Positions 35,314 through 41,956 of a DNA stretch of 64,000 nucleotides are shown in pieces. This DNA is from Deltaproteobacteria bacterium (GTDB lineage: Bacteria > Desulfobacterota > GWC2-55-46). The first letter of the stretch is position 1; the number at the start of each line of letters is the position of its first letter. Below the pieces are notes generated by a model. It was given only the letters and a program-made list of their open reading frames with translations. It searched no databases and was not told the DNA's origin. Where the stretch lies: NCBI GenBank assembly GCA_016177845.1, contig JACOUO010000003.1, positions 186,001-250,000 on the forward strand. Direction: 5' to 3'. Made by a program: the position numbers and the translations under genes.

Positions 35314-35353
35314 GCCGTAATGTCTTGGAAAATCAAGATGTTACGGCTTTTTT
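35314..35353 (+). terminator. Terminator after tRNA-fMet
   Basis: GCCGTAATGTCTTG pairs with CAAGATGTTACGGC (two wobble positions) and is followed by TTTTTT. Confidence 0.7.
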
Positions 35354-35355
35354 GT

Positions 35356-35604
35356 TTAAGGGTTATGGCGCAAGCTGTAGCCCTTTTTCTTTGACTGTGC
35401 TAAAATTGTGCTAATCCTGTCCAAAGCCTCAACCCCATCTCTTAAGCTTTCAGGATAATGATGAGCATACCTTTGTGTCATAATCGGGGACTTGTGCCTC
35501 ATTAACTTCTGAACCTTGTAAAGGTCAACCCCGATTTGAACAAGCCTTGTTGCGAAAGTATGTCGCAGATCATGAAATCTTAATTTTGGTATTTCGAAGA
35601 AAAG
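35356..35604 (-). pseudogene. Tyrosine recombinase (phage integrase) C-terminal remnant
   Basis: Only about 82 codons remain, open from an in-frame stop at 35605-35607 to the natural stop at 35356. The catalytic C-terminal part is unmistakable: LRFHDLRHTFATRLV (the second catalytic Arg with its HxxR box), KLMRHKSPIMTQRYAHH (His and the nucleophile Tyr). The N-terminal arm, core-binding domain and first catalytic Arg are missing. Its position immediately 3' of a tRNA, pointing toward it, is the usual arrangement of an integrase that entered at this site. Confidence 0.85.
35395..35414 (+). repeat. Left copy of island direct repeat
   Basis: CTGTGC-T-AAAATTGTGCTAA; it matches the copy at 37824-37842 except for one inserted T. 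It lies inside the integrase C-terminal codons. Confidence 0.65.
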
Positions 35605-35848
35605 TTAAATTAGCGGAGTTCCCTTTTGCTCCACTGCCTTCATAATATAATTAAAGTTTGGACACGTCTTATATCTAATTTTAGTGATTACTCTTGATTT
35701 CTATTGAGTCATTTTTCGTCCTCGATTTTTTTCCAGATTTTTTTGCTTTCGCTAATCGGTCAACGTGTTTTAGAAAAGAGCCATAAAAGGCCAGATTATT
35801 CCTCAACCCGAATTTTGATTTTTTTAAGTTAGGAATAGCCCTTCGTAA
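35605..35848 (-). other. Possible decayed small coding sequences
   Basis: Two overlapping open stretches on the minus strand look protein-like but lack starts. 35681-35848 (55 residues, basic, including KFGLRNNLAFYGSFLKHVD) and 35605-35700 (31 residues, including YKTCPNFNYIMKAVEQKG) lie in different frames and could be one frameshifted gene. I do not recognise either. Nothing else is visible between the integrase remnant and the ATPase promoter region. Confidence 0.3.
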
Positions 35849-35856
35849 TCAATTTT

Positions 35857-35880
35857 ATTACATTTATAATAAAATGTAAT
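35857..35880. promoter_or_regulatory. Palindromic operator-like site upstream of the ATPase gene
   Basis: ATTACATTT-ATAATA-AAATGTAAT is a perfect 9-bp inverted repeat. It overlaps a second one (ATTTTATTA/TAATAAAAT, 35852-35875). It lies ~115 bp before the ATPase start. Confidence 0.45.
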
Positions 35881-35996
35881 AGATGGTTTTTAAAAAATGA
35901 AATTTTAAAAAACTATTATAAAATTTTGTCTTGCAAATTATATAAATATAATTGTTTAATAAGAAAATTAAAAAAATTTTTTTTAAGGCTAATTAT

Positions 35997-37115
35997 ATGA
36001 AAATTATTAGTTATGAGTATCAAGATCCGATCCAGCCTTCATGGAGTTTTTCTAAAATAAAATTAAAAAAAACAAATTTATTTGTAGGGGAATCCGGTTC
36101 TGGAAAATCAAGAATTCTTAATACAATTTCTAATCTTTCAAATTATGTTCTAAAAAATGAATTTCGCCAAGGTCATTGGAAAATTGAATTTATACAAGAC
36201 GGGAATAATTATTTTTGGGAGATTTTATCTGAAGAGTTGCTAAATGACCGTTATATTAAGAAAGAAATTTTAATTCAAAAACTGGATGATTCTGAAAAAA
36301 TAATAATTGAGCGCACACTGAATGACTTCAAATTTAATGGTACCGACTTACCTAAATTATCTAAATCAACTTTAAGTGTTCATCTTTTAAAAGATGAAGG
36401 CATTATCGAGCCGATATATAAAGGATTTTCAAAATTTATAAGGCGAAATTTTTTTGAAGACGAATTAAAACAGAATTGTTTATATCAGGGCTTACCAATA
36501 GGATTTAGTATAAAAACAATTAACAATATAGGACAAATAAATTCAAAATTCCCCGAATTATCACTTAACACAAAATTATTTATATTAAAAGAGTCCTTCC
36601 CTAAAATTTTTAATCAGATTTGCACATATTATAAAACTATATTTCCAACTATAGAGAACATGGAAGTCAAAAATATCTCATCTAAAGACATTCCCTTCTC
36701 AACTGAAATTATTGCTCTTTTGATTAAAGAAAAGCATGTAGATTCTTTGATAGGACTTCAAGATTTATCTTCAGGCATGCAAAAGGTTTTACTTTTAATA
36801 ACGGATATCCTGACTATGCAGGAAAATTCAATTTATTTAATAGATGAATATGAAAATTCTTTAGGAATAGGGGCAGTTAATTTTTTGCCATCATTTCTAG
36901 AAGAATTTGGGAACGATAATCAATTTATATTAACTAGTCACCATCCTTATTTAATTAATAATATACCAGTTAAGAATTGGTATGTTTTTCATAGAAAGGG
37001 CTCTAATGTGACTATTAAATACGGAGAAGAATTAGAAAAGAGATATGGAAAATCGAAACAGCAAGCTTTCATAAAACTTATAAATGATTCTTTTTATATC
37101 GAAGGAATAGAATGA
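35997..37115 (+). CDS. ABC/AAA15-type ATPase of putative defence module
   Basis: A 372-residue soluble ATPase. Walker A is GESGSGKS (31-38), the ABC-like signature LSSGMQ lies near 255, Walker B IYLIDEYENS near 280 (Glu as catalytic base), and the H-loop TSHHPYLI near 313. There is no long coiled coil and no fused nuclease, unlike Rad50 or OLD/GajA. The ATG at 35997 is chosen because AAGG lies 9 nt upstream; an ATG 15 codons earlier in poly-A/T sequence is less likely. It overlaps the next gene by 4 bp (ATGA). Stand-alone AAA15 ATPases next to a TOPRIM-like gene are typical of anti-phage systems such as PARIS (AriA) and RloAB. AT-rich codons mark it as acquired. Confidence 0.82.
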   Translation: MKIISYEYQDPIQPSWSFSKIKLKKTNLFVGESGSGKSRILNTISNLSNYVLKNEFRQGHWKIEFIQDGNNYFWEILSEELLNDRYIKKEILIQKLDDSEKIIIERTLNDFKFNGTDLPKLSKSTLSVHLLKDEGIIEPIYKGFSKFIRRNFFEDELKQNCLYQGLPIGFSIKTINNIGQINSKFPELSLNTKLFILKESFPKIFNQICTYYKTIFPTIENMEVKNISSKDIPFSTEIIALLIKEKHVDSLIGLQDLSSGMQKVLLLITDILTMQENSIYLIDEYENSLGIGAVNFLPSFLEEFGNDNQFILTSHHPYLINNIPVKNWYVFHRKGSNVTIKYGEELEKRYGKSKQQAFIKLINDSFYIEGIE

Positions 37116-37771
37116 ATATTTATATTATTTTTGAAGGCGAAAATGGAATTAAAAAATTATATATAGACTGGATACAATTAATTAATCCAGTGTTGAATTA
37201 TGTGTCTGATATTTCGCAAATTGATAATAATAATTTTTATATCATAGCTGGTATGGGATATCCTTTTTATTTAGAGATGATTAGTGCTGGAATAGAGGAT
37301 GTCAAAAATAATAAAAAATTTAATAGACTGGTAATCATAGTAGATTCTGAGGGCATGTCTTTTGAAGAAAAAAAACTAGAAATTCAAAGTGAAATCGATA
37401 AAAACGGGTATGTTTTTGATTATCATATTGTAGTGCAACATTTTTGTTTTGAAACATGGGCTCTTGGGAATAGGCGAATTTTTCGAGGAAAAATCAAAAA
37501 TCCAAAATTAAGAGAATATAAGAGAATTTATGATGTTTTGAATAACGATCCAGAGCTTTTACCAGATTTAAAAGACGGAGATATAAATAGGGCTCAGTTT
37601 GCTTATAAATATTTGAGACTTATTCTTCAAGAGAAATTTAGAAATCTTACTTATACAAAAAGCAATCCCGGGCCTGTTAATCATCCTACTTATTTTTCTG
37701 AAATAAAAAAACGTTTTGATGAAACCGGACATACTGCAAGCTTTGAACATTTTCTAAATGCTTTTGTTTGA
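37112..37771 (+). CDS. TOPRIM/DUF4276/RloB-like putative nuclease partner
   Basis: A 219-residue protein. Acidic positions fall where TOPRIM-like defence nucleases have theirs: FEGEN at 7-11 (E8, E10) after the first strand, VIIVDSEG at 75-81 (D78, E80, a variant of DxD), and QHFCFETWAL at 109-118 (E114, W116), which resembles the ..E.W.. box of DUF4276/RloB. The N-terminal strand-glycine pattern (MNIYIIFEGENGIKKLY) also fits. It is translationally coupled to the ATPase. I infer an effector held inactive by the ATPase, as in PARIS; the family assignment is from motifs only and could be wrong. Confidence 0.68.
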   Translation: MNIYIIFEGENGIKKLYIDWIQLINPVLNYVSDISQIDNNNFYIIAGMGYPFYLEMISAGIEDVKNNKKFNRLVIIVDSEGMSFEEKKLEIQSEIDKNGYVFDYHIVVQHFCFETWALGNRRIFRGKIKNPKLREYKRIYDVLNNDPELLPDLKDGDINRAQFAYKYLRLILQEKFRNLTYTKSNPGPVNHPTYFSEIKKRFDETGHTASFEHFLNAFV

Positions 37772-37823
37772 TGAAAAAAATAGAAATTCAAATTGGTTCA
37801 ATAGAAAGGTACATCCCACTTCA

Positions 37824-37842
37824 CTGTGCAAAATTGTGCTAA
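37824..37842 (+). repeat. Right copy of island direct repeat
   Basis: CTGTGCAAAATTGTGCTAA in the same orientation as the left copy, 53 bp after the TOPRIM-like gene. It may mark the island border or be the 3' end of a second lost integrase. Confidence 0.65.
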
Positions 37843-38010
37843 ATAGGCTCCAAATAGGCAAGAAATCTGAAAACAGGCAATTTCATTGTAGAGCTTGTAA
37901 CTGCTTGAATTTAAAAGCAAAACTGGAAACCATGCCATATATCAAAGCAAAGGAATCCTGAATCGGTTCCGTTTTTGTGCAAATCAACGGGACGCCCCGC
38001 CTCATTGAAG

Positions 38011-38033
38011 AGGGCGACTCGAAGAGTCGCCCT
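38011..38033. terminator. Hairpin after the DUF1579 gene
   Basis: AGGGCGACTC-GAA-GAGTCGCCCT, a perfect 10-bp stem just downstream of the DUF1579 stop. There is no T-run on either side, so it is a possible terminator or a repeat hairpin. Confidence 0.4.
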
Positions 38034-38037
38034 GCAA

Positions 38038-38577
38038 TCATGCTTTACGGTTATATGTCATCTCCATCATCTTCTCTTCCGTGCCTCCGAGGACTGTGCC
38101 GTACATTTCAAAGAAAATGGTATTTTCATCCACAAGCCTGCATACGGAACGCCATTCCATTGGTCCTTTGATCGGGTCGTCGTAACGGCACCTTTGCGTA
38201 AAACCCTTGCCGTCAGAACTGGCGGGACCTTCGAAAAAATAGACGGCAGTGCCCATTGAATCCATCCAGGTAGACACAAATTTTTTGGTATTGTTATCAT
38301 ACCCTGTAAATCCGATGCCGTTGAATTTACTTCCCATCATCTCGCCGGTACATTCCTGTTGCAGGAAGCGTCCGCCGAGAATAATTTTCTGTTCACAGAC
38401 ACCTGCTGTTTCCTCTGGCGGCTTGCCGGGTTCTACCCAGGATTTTGTCCTGGTATTCCAGCTTCCCACCATGCGCGCCAGCAGTTTATGGGGTGCGCCA
38501 GGAGTTGCCAGTTGTTTGTAAACTTCCATCATGGCTTCCGGGGTCATCTTGCCTTTGGGCTTTCTTTCTGTGGCCAT
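38038..38577 (-). CDS. DUF1579 domain protein
   Basis: A 179-residue protein of the DUF1579 family: HKLLARMVGSWNTRTKSWVEPG near the N-terminus, then GGRFLQQECTGEMMGSKFNGIGFTGYDN, FVSTWMDSMGTAVYFFEG and a calycin-like beta pattern. The function of this family is unknown; the barrel fold may bind a small ligand. The ATG at 38577 is chosen because AAGGAGG lies 7 nt upstream; a start 14 codons earlier has no such site. The gene lies just outside the island and has the GC level of the chromosome. Confidence 0.85.
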   Translation of the reverse strand: MATERKPKGKMTPEAMMEVYKQLATPGAPHKLLARMVGSWNTRTKSWVEPGKPPEETAGVCEQKIILGGRFLQQECTGEMMGSKFNGIGFTGYDNNTKKFVSTWMDSMGTAVYFFEGPASSDGKGFTQRCRYDDPIKGPMEWRSVCRLVDENTIFFEMYGTVLGGTEEKMMEMTYNRKA

Positions 38578-39060
38578 CACAAGCCTCCTTTTCATGTGTT
38601 CATCCCGAAGCAGCAGCATAGGCGTGCTCCGGTTTGAAAAGACCTACTTAATGATTTTCCTGTGGGAACTTCCCTTCGAAGACAAGTTCCTCGAGATTTG
38701 CAATCTCAGATGATACTTACTTTCATCCTATTTTCAGTATAGACCCAAGCCGTGGTTCTATCAACACAGGATGAGCCGCGAATCTTTTTGGGTCCATTTT
38801 CAATTTTTTAATCTTTACGGCAGGATTTTTTCATCGCAGGCAGGACGGAAAAAGTATGGCGTTGTGAATAAAAAATGTCTTGCCGAGTCAGGCAGTTCGG
38901 TCGGCGAGAAGGGTAATAACTTAGCAAATGGGCTGCTGAATTGCTTCCCTTGGCTACTCCCCCATTTTTCCCCTAAAGCTCCTTGATGCCCTACCGATAT
39001 GACATATGATGCATGTTAAAAACCTGCATCAATAAACTCGTGAGAAGGAAGGGATGGCAT
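38578..39060. other. Intergenic region before the HDOD gene
   Basis: About 480 bp without a supported gene. A short hairpin-forming patch (GAGATTTGCAATCTC, 38693-38707) is seen. The 71-residue frame at 38771 shows no domain and no ribosome-binding site. No riboswitch consensus was recognised. Confidence 0.5.
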
Positions 39061-39924
39061 ATGGAAAATGTGGTGCGCAACTTGGATTTTGCTCAGACGC
39101 AGGAGTTGAGGAAGGAAGAACTCAGAAGCAAAGTAGACAAATTGATGAATGTCTCGACAGTACCGACCGTACTAAGGAAGATAATGGAGTTGACGAATGA
39201 CCCCAACGCGTCCATTCACGAGCTTGAAAAGGTAATTGAGCGCGACCAGGCCATAGCCATGAAAGTCGTTGCCGTCTCTAACGGCGCTTATTACGGTTTC
39301 TCGAGGAAAATCAGCTCGATCTCTCAGGCCATATTTATCCTGGGCTTTGACATGGTCAGGGGCCTTGCCATCACCACTACAGTTTTTAACTCCATACCTG
39401 TAAAGAATAAAGAGAGCCTTCTTGCCCTTTGGGCGCATTCGTTTGAGACAGCACAGGCTGCCATGCTGATTGCCAAAAGAACCAGGCTTGTAGAAAAAGA
39501 ATCAGCCTTTTTGGCAGGATTATTCCATGACATTGGCCGCCCGGTCCTTTTCCAGGCGTGTGAGAACGAGTGCCATGAAATAAATCCCTTTGAAGAAAAT
39601 TCCATTGAGAAAGAAGAAGAGGTATTCGGCGCATCACACGCAGAGGCCGGCTCATGGTTTGCAGGAAGGTTCAATCTTCCTGAAGACAGCATCAAGGCAA
39701 TAGAATGCCATCATAACCTGAAGGAATGCGCCGGGCTTCTTAAAGATACGCCGCTTGCGGCAATCATACATCTCGCTAACCTGATAGTGACAGAAGGGCC
39801 GCATGCAATCACTGCCGAACATGCTTCCATACTCGCCTCATTAAAAATAGAGCTGGAAGACATCGCTGCAATTGCCGAGGAGATAAGCGGGCTTAAGGAA
39901 GGCAACCGTTCGTTCTATCTCTAA
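39061..39924 (+). CDS. HDOD domain signalling protein
   Basis: A 287-residue protein, mostly one HDOD domain: LPTVPxVL-like VSTVPTVLRKIMELTNDPNASIHELEKVIERDQAIAMKVVAVSNGAYYGFSRKISSISQAIFILGFDMVRGLA, with the degenerate HD remnants FLAGLFHDIG and CHHN. Here an HD pair (FHDIG) is retained, unlike many HDOD proteins. HDOD proteins take part in motility and c-di-GMP-linked signalling by protein contact. The ATG at 39061 (AAGGAAGG upstream) is preferred to the ATG at 39013. It is monocistronic with a strong terminator. Confidence 0.9.
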   Translation: MENVVRNLDFAQTQELRKEELRSKVDKLMNVSTVPTVLRKIMELTNDPNASIHELEKVIERDQAIAMKVVAVSNGAYYGFSRKISSISQAIFILGFDMVRGLAITTTVFNSIPVKNKESLLALWAHSFETAQAAMLIAKRTRLVEKESAFLAGLFHDIGRPVLFQACENECHEINPFEENSIEKEEEVFGASHAEAGSWFAGRFNLPEDSIKAIECHHNLKECAGLLKDTPLAAIIHLANLIVTEGPHAITAEHASILASLKIELEDIAAIAEEISGLKEGNRSFYL

Positions 39925-39956
39925 ACAGCAGAAGACTGATTAAATAAAAAAACTAA

Positions 39957-40009
39957 GAAGCCCTGCCTTAATGGTATTTATTTTCATAGGCAAGGGCTTC
40001 CTTTTTTTT
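39957..40009 (+). terminator. Terminator after the HDOD gene
   Basis: GAAGCCCTGCCTTA pairs with TAGGCAAGGGCTTC (one bulge), followed by CTTTTTTTT. Confidence 0.75.
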
Positions 40010-40186
40010 AAAATGCAGTACGAAGTCTGTTCTATTTATTTTACCAGAAATAAATGGCGGCGGCTTGCGAGCCCGGTGAAGAATTTTTATATCCTGAGAG
40101 CCGCTTAGGCTTGGAATCAAGAAATGTCATATCAAGATAGAGCAGTTTTGATGTATATTGTCTTAAAATCTATTGGAGGTAGGGCA

Positions 40187-40492
40187 ATGGAGATTGTGGA
40201 TGTGAATGAGAAGGTGGGGTTCGCGCCTGAATTTATGCCGAGGATATTGCGAGTTAAGCCGGAGTATAAAGTCCCGCTTATCTGCATGGAACCGGGCCAG
40301 GAAATACCGCCCCATCAGAGCGGCACCGGAGTATTTTACTTCATGAGCGGCAAAGGTATCATGACGGTCAATGGCAAGGAGGTCGAGGTCGGCCCCGGCA
40401 AAATGATTTTCATTGAGAAGGGAGAATCGCGCGGAATCAGGGCAATAGAAAGGCTTACGGCTTTCGCGGTACATATGAGCGCCGATCACTGA
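40187..40492 (+). CDS. Small cupin-domain protein
   Basis: A 101-residue single cupin. Motif 1 is around EPGQEIPPHQSGTGVFYFMSGKG and motif 2 around EVGPGKMIFIEKGESRGI. Only one His (PPHQ) is left of the usual H-x-H-x3-4-E metal set, so metal binding is doubtful. The ATG at 40187 has GGAGGT 7 nt upstream; an earlier ATG at 40124 does not. It is monocistronic and ends at the hairpin 40517-40551. The substrate is unknown. Confidence 0.83.
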   Translation: MEIVDVNEKVGFAPEFMPRILRVKPEYKVPLICMEPGQEIPPHQSGTGVFYFMSGKGIMTVNGKEVEVGPGKMIFIEKGESRGIRAIERLTAFAVHMSADH

Positions 40493-40516
40493 TTTATTAT
40501 TTTTAAATTTATATTC

Positions 40517-40551
40517 AAGGGGGTTACAGCTTCTGCTGCAGCCCCTTTTTT
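40517..40551 (+). terminator. Terminator after the cupin gene
   Basis: GGGGTTACAGC pairs with GCTGCAGCCCC (one mismatch, one wobble), then TTTTTT. Confidence 0.65.
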
Positions 40552-40564
40552 GATTGGAAAAAAA

Positions 40565-40593
40565 GAGCCATTAAGATTTGATCTTAATGGCTC
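40565..40593 (-). terminator. Terminator for the carbonic anhydrase pseudogene
   Basis: GAGCCATTAAGAT and ATCTTAATGGCTC form a perfect 13-bp stem with loop TTG; a run of T follows on the minus strand. Confidence 0.75.
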
Positions 40594-40632
40594 CGCTCTT
40601 TAGAGAGAGAATTTATTTCAATAAAATATCAC

Positions 40633-40871
40633 TTAAAAGCAGGAGGGAAGGCCCAGTACTGCGGTAGTGCCATGGACAAAAACCTCTTCGCGACGGGCGC
40701 TGTCCTGATTGGGGTGGAGCATGGCATTTGAAGTAAATCTGAGGTTTCCTGCTTCCAGTTCATGCAGGACTACATCCGGTTCTGCCCCGCCTGCCCCGGC
40801 ATTTGCCATTGCCATACCGCTGAGACCTAATACTAAAGCAGAAGCGAGCATCATTGATTTGAAAGCCTCAT
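40633..40871 (-). pseudogene. Exported beta-carbonic anhydrase, truncated and frameshifted
   Basis: A 73-residue open frame begins with a signal peptide (LASALVLGLSGMAMANA) and continues with LEAGNLRFTSNAMLHPNQDSARREEV, which matches the N-terminus of periplasmic beta-carbonic anhydrases (L..GN.RF...HP....RR.E). It stops at AVLGLPSCF, where an intact enzyme would enter the zinc motif AVLGCSDSR. The zinc ligands and the rest of the enzyme are absent. At the 5' end, a good ribosome-binding site (GAGGAGATTCCCA) precedes an ATG at 40871 in another frame, which suggests a one-base frameshift. The gene looks dead, though its promoter-side signals and terminator remain. Confidence 0.65.
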
Positions 40872-41274
40872 TGGGAATCTCCTCGTGTAAGTTTATAATT
40901 TTTTTATGAGTGCCTGATACAATCAGAACGGAAAAGCATAGCTTTTTTCTAAAGCCTTACGACTGATTCCTTTTCCCCGAACACTAAAAAATATGTCCGC
41001 AAAATGGAAAAATGCCGTAATTTCGCCTGCATCAGCGAATAATTCCGGCATGCATTGCCTATCCTGAGAAACCCGCCATGGATTTACAGGAAGTCGGTTT
41101 TTGAATTTAGAGATATAGCAGATGAAACATTGCTCTACAAGCTGTAAATCGTGCTTTTTTAAAAAAAAGTGGCATTTTTTGAGGTTTTTTTCAAAAAAGA
41201 GCGTTGATTATACGATGTAATCAGAAATTAAGCTTATGGAAAAAACATGAAGGGGTCAGGCTAAAAACAGAAAA
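40872..41274. other. Intergenic region with A/T hairpins
   Basis: About 400 bp without a gene. It contains poly-T/poly-A hairpins (41155-41210) and the short motif GGGGTCAGGC at 41253-41262, similar to sequence found beside REP-associated Y1 transposases. No transposase frame is present. Confidence 0.45.
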
Positions 41275-41310
41275 GAAGATGCCTCAACGCTGATGCGTTG
41301 AGGCATCTTC
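41275..41310 (-). terminator. Terminator after the PEP-CTERM gene
   Basis: GAAGATGCCTCAACGC-TGAT-GCGTTGAGGCATCTTC, a perfect 16-bp stem. Confidence 0.85.
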
Positions 41311-41323
41311 GGAGACTGCAATA

Positions 41324-41554
41324 TTAACCGTTCTTTCTTAACTTTCTCGCAAAGCCTACTGCTGTAAGACCTGCGCCCAAAAGAAGCATTGTGGCAGGTT
41401 CAGGCGCCTGATGCTGGGGAGTGCCCTGTGTCTGCTGGTCCTGACTTTGATCCTGATTCTGGTCCGGGCTCTCATCCTGAGCTATGGCTGCTGTGCTTAA
41501 GGCGAGCATGGATGATAACGCTATAGTTGAGCATATCTTATAAATTGCTTTCAT
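41324..41554 (-). CDS. Small PEP-CTERM sorting-domain protein
   Basis: A 76-residue exported protein. A signal peptide (about 1-25) is followed by a ~25-residue low-complexity Gln/Asp stretch (DESPDQNQDQSQDQQTQ) and a PEP-CTERM tail: PEPATMLLLGAGLTAVGF and the basic end ARKLRKNG. Exosortase recognises this tail, cleaves it and links the protein to the surface or polysaccharide. CAGGAGGATATTCCA precedes the ATG. No exosortase gene is in the window, but a polysaccharide operon starts 3 kb away. It is transcribed from a sigma-54-type promoter through a structured leader. Confidence 0.9.
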   Translation of the reverse strand: MKAIYKICSTIALSSMLALSTAAIAQDESPDQNQDQSQDQQTQGTPQHQAPEPATMLLLGAGLTAVGFARKLRKNG

Positions 41555-41690
41555 TGGAATATCCTCCTGATTCTTGGGTTTAGTTTTTGTAACCTTTTGA
41601 CAGGTATTGGGAGTTGATGAGCCGTTTTCAGCCTGGCCAAGGCTACTCTGCCCTCATCTCCGCAATACTGAAAACTTCCCGCACGGTCAA
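41555..41690 (-). ncRNA. Structured 5' leader of the PEP-CTERM mRNA
   Basis: On the minus strand, nested complementary segments build a ~70-nt stem (41601-41670): GTATTG/CAATAC, GGA/TCC, GATGAG/CTCATC and the apical AGCCT/AGGCT. It lies between the predicted start of transcription and the ribosome-binding site. It does not match the c-di-GMP riboswitch consensus that I know. A ligand is not implied. Confidence 0.5.
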
Positions 41691-41700
41691 TCTCAGGTAA

Positions 41701-41716
41701 AGCAAGCCCTGTGCCA
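41701..41716 (-). promoter_or_regulatory. Sigma-54 (RpoN) promoter
   Basis: On the minus strand, TGGCAC-AGGGC-TTGCT matches the -24/-12 consensus TGGCAC-N5-TTGCW exactly, with correct spacing of GG and GC. PEP-CTERM genes in other bacteria are controlled by sigma-54 through PrsK/PrsR, which supports the call. Confidence 0.78.
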
Positions 41717-41956
41717 GCTGTGTTTTTGAGTGCATAATATGGGTTTTTGAGAGGAAAATGCCTGTACAATCAAATGGTTAGAACAATATGTAAACTTCCG
41801 TAGACTTATCAGGCACAAAGCATGACAGGATAAAGTGAGATTTTTCAAACAGATCGGGCATGGAGTTGGGGGGAGTAAAAATAATTTAACAGGTCTTCAT
41901 CAGTTTACCATGAGGGCGGCGTAAGCTGGCGTACAGTTATACTTTCAGTATGAAAT

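Larger units (their letters stand above)
35305..37842. mobile_element. Decayed genomic island at tRNA-fMet carrying an ATPase/TOPRIM pair
   Basis: Base composition drops sharply to AT-rich between about 35.6 and 37.9 kb compared with genes on both sides. The order is tRNA-fMet, the 3' part of a tyrosine integrase on the minus strand, decayed coding scraps, a palindrome-rich promoter region, then two intact overlapping genes. A 19/20-nt direct repeat lies at 35395-35414 and 37824-37842. No second copy of the tRNA 3' end was found, so a complete att pair cannot be shown; the right border is approximate. Confidence 0.7.

Noticed and set aside
35952-35996. Earlier ATG for the ATPase gene
   Set aside because: The 15 extra codons lie in A/T homopolymer-like sequence and lack a ribosome-binding site; the ATG at 35997 has AAGG in place.
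37758-37961. 67-codon plus-strand frame after the TOPRIM-like gene
   Set aside because: No domain, no start signal, and it crosses the right direct repeat.
37772-38037. Search for a duplicated tRNA-fMet 3' end (attR) at the right side of the island
   Set aside because: No copy of the T-arm/acceptor sequence was found; the border therefore rests on composition and the 19/20-nt repeat only.
41555-41690. c-di-GMP (GEMM) riboswitch in the PEP-CTERM leader
   Set aside because: The leader is structured, but the conserved GEMM blocks (GCACAGGGCAAACC-like and GACGCAAAGCC-like) are not present.
41551-41769. 72-codon minus-strand frame upstream of the PEP-CTERM gene
   Set aside because: It overlaps the sigma-54 promoter and the leader hairpin and has no ribosome-binding site or domain.
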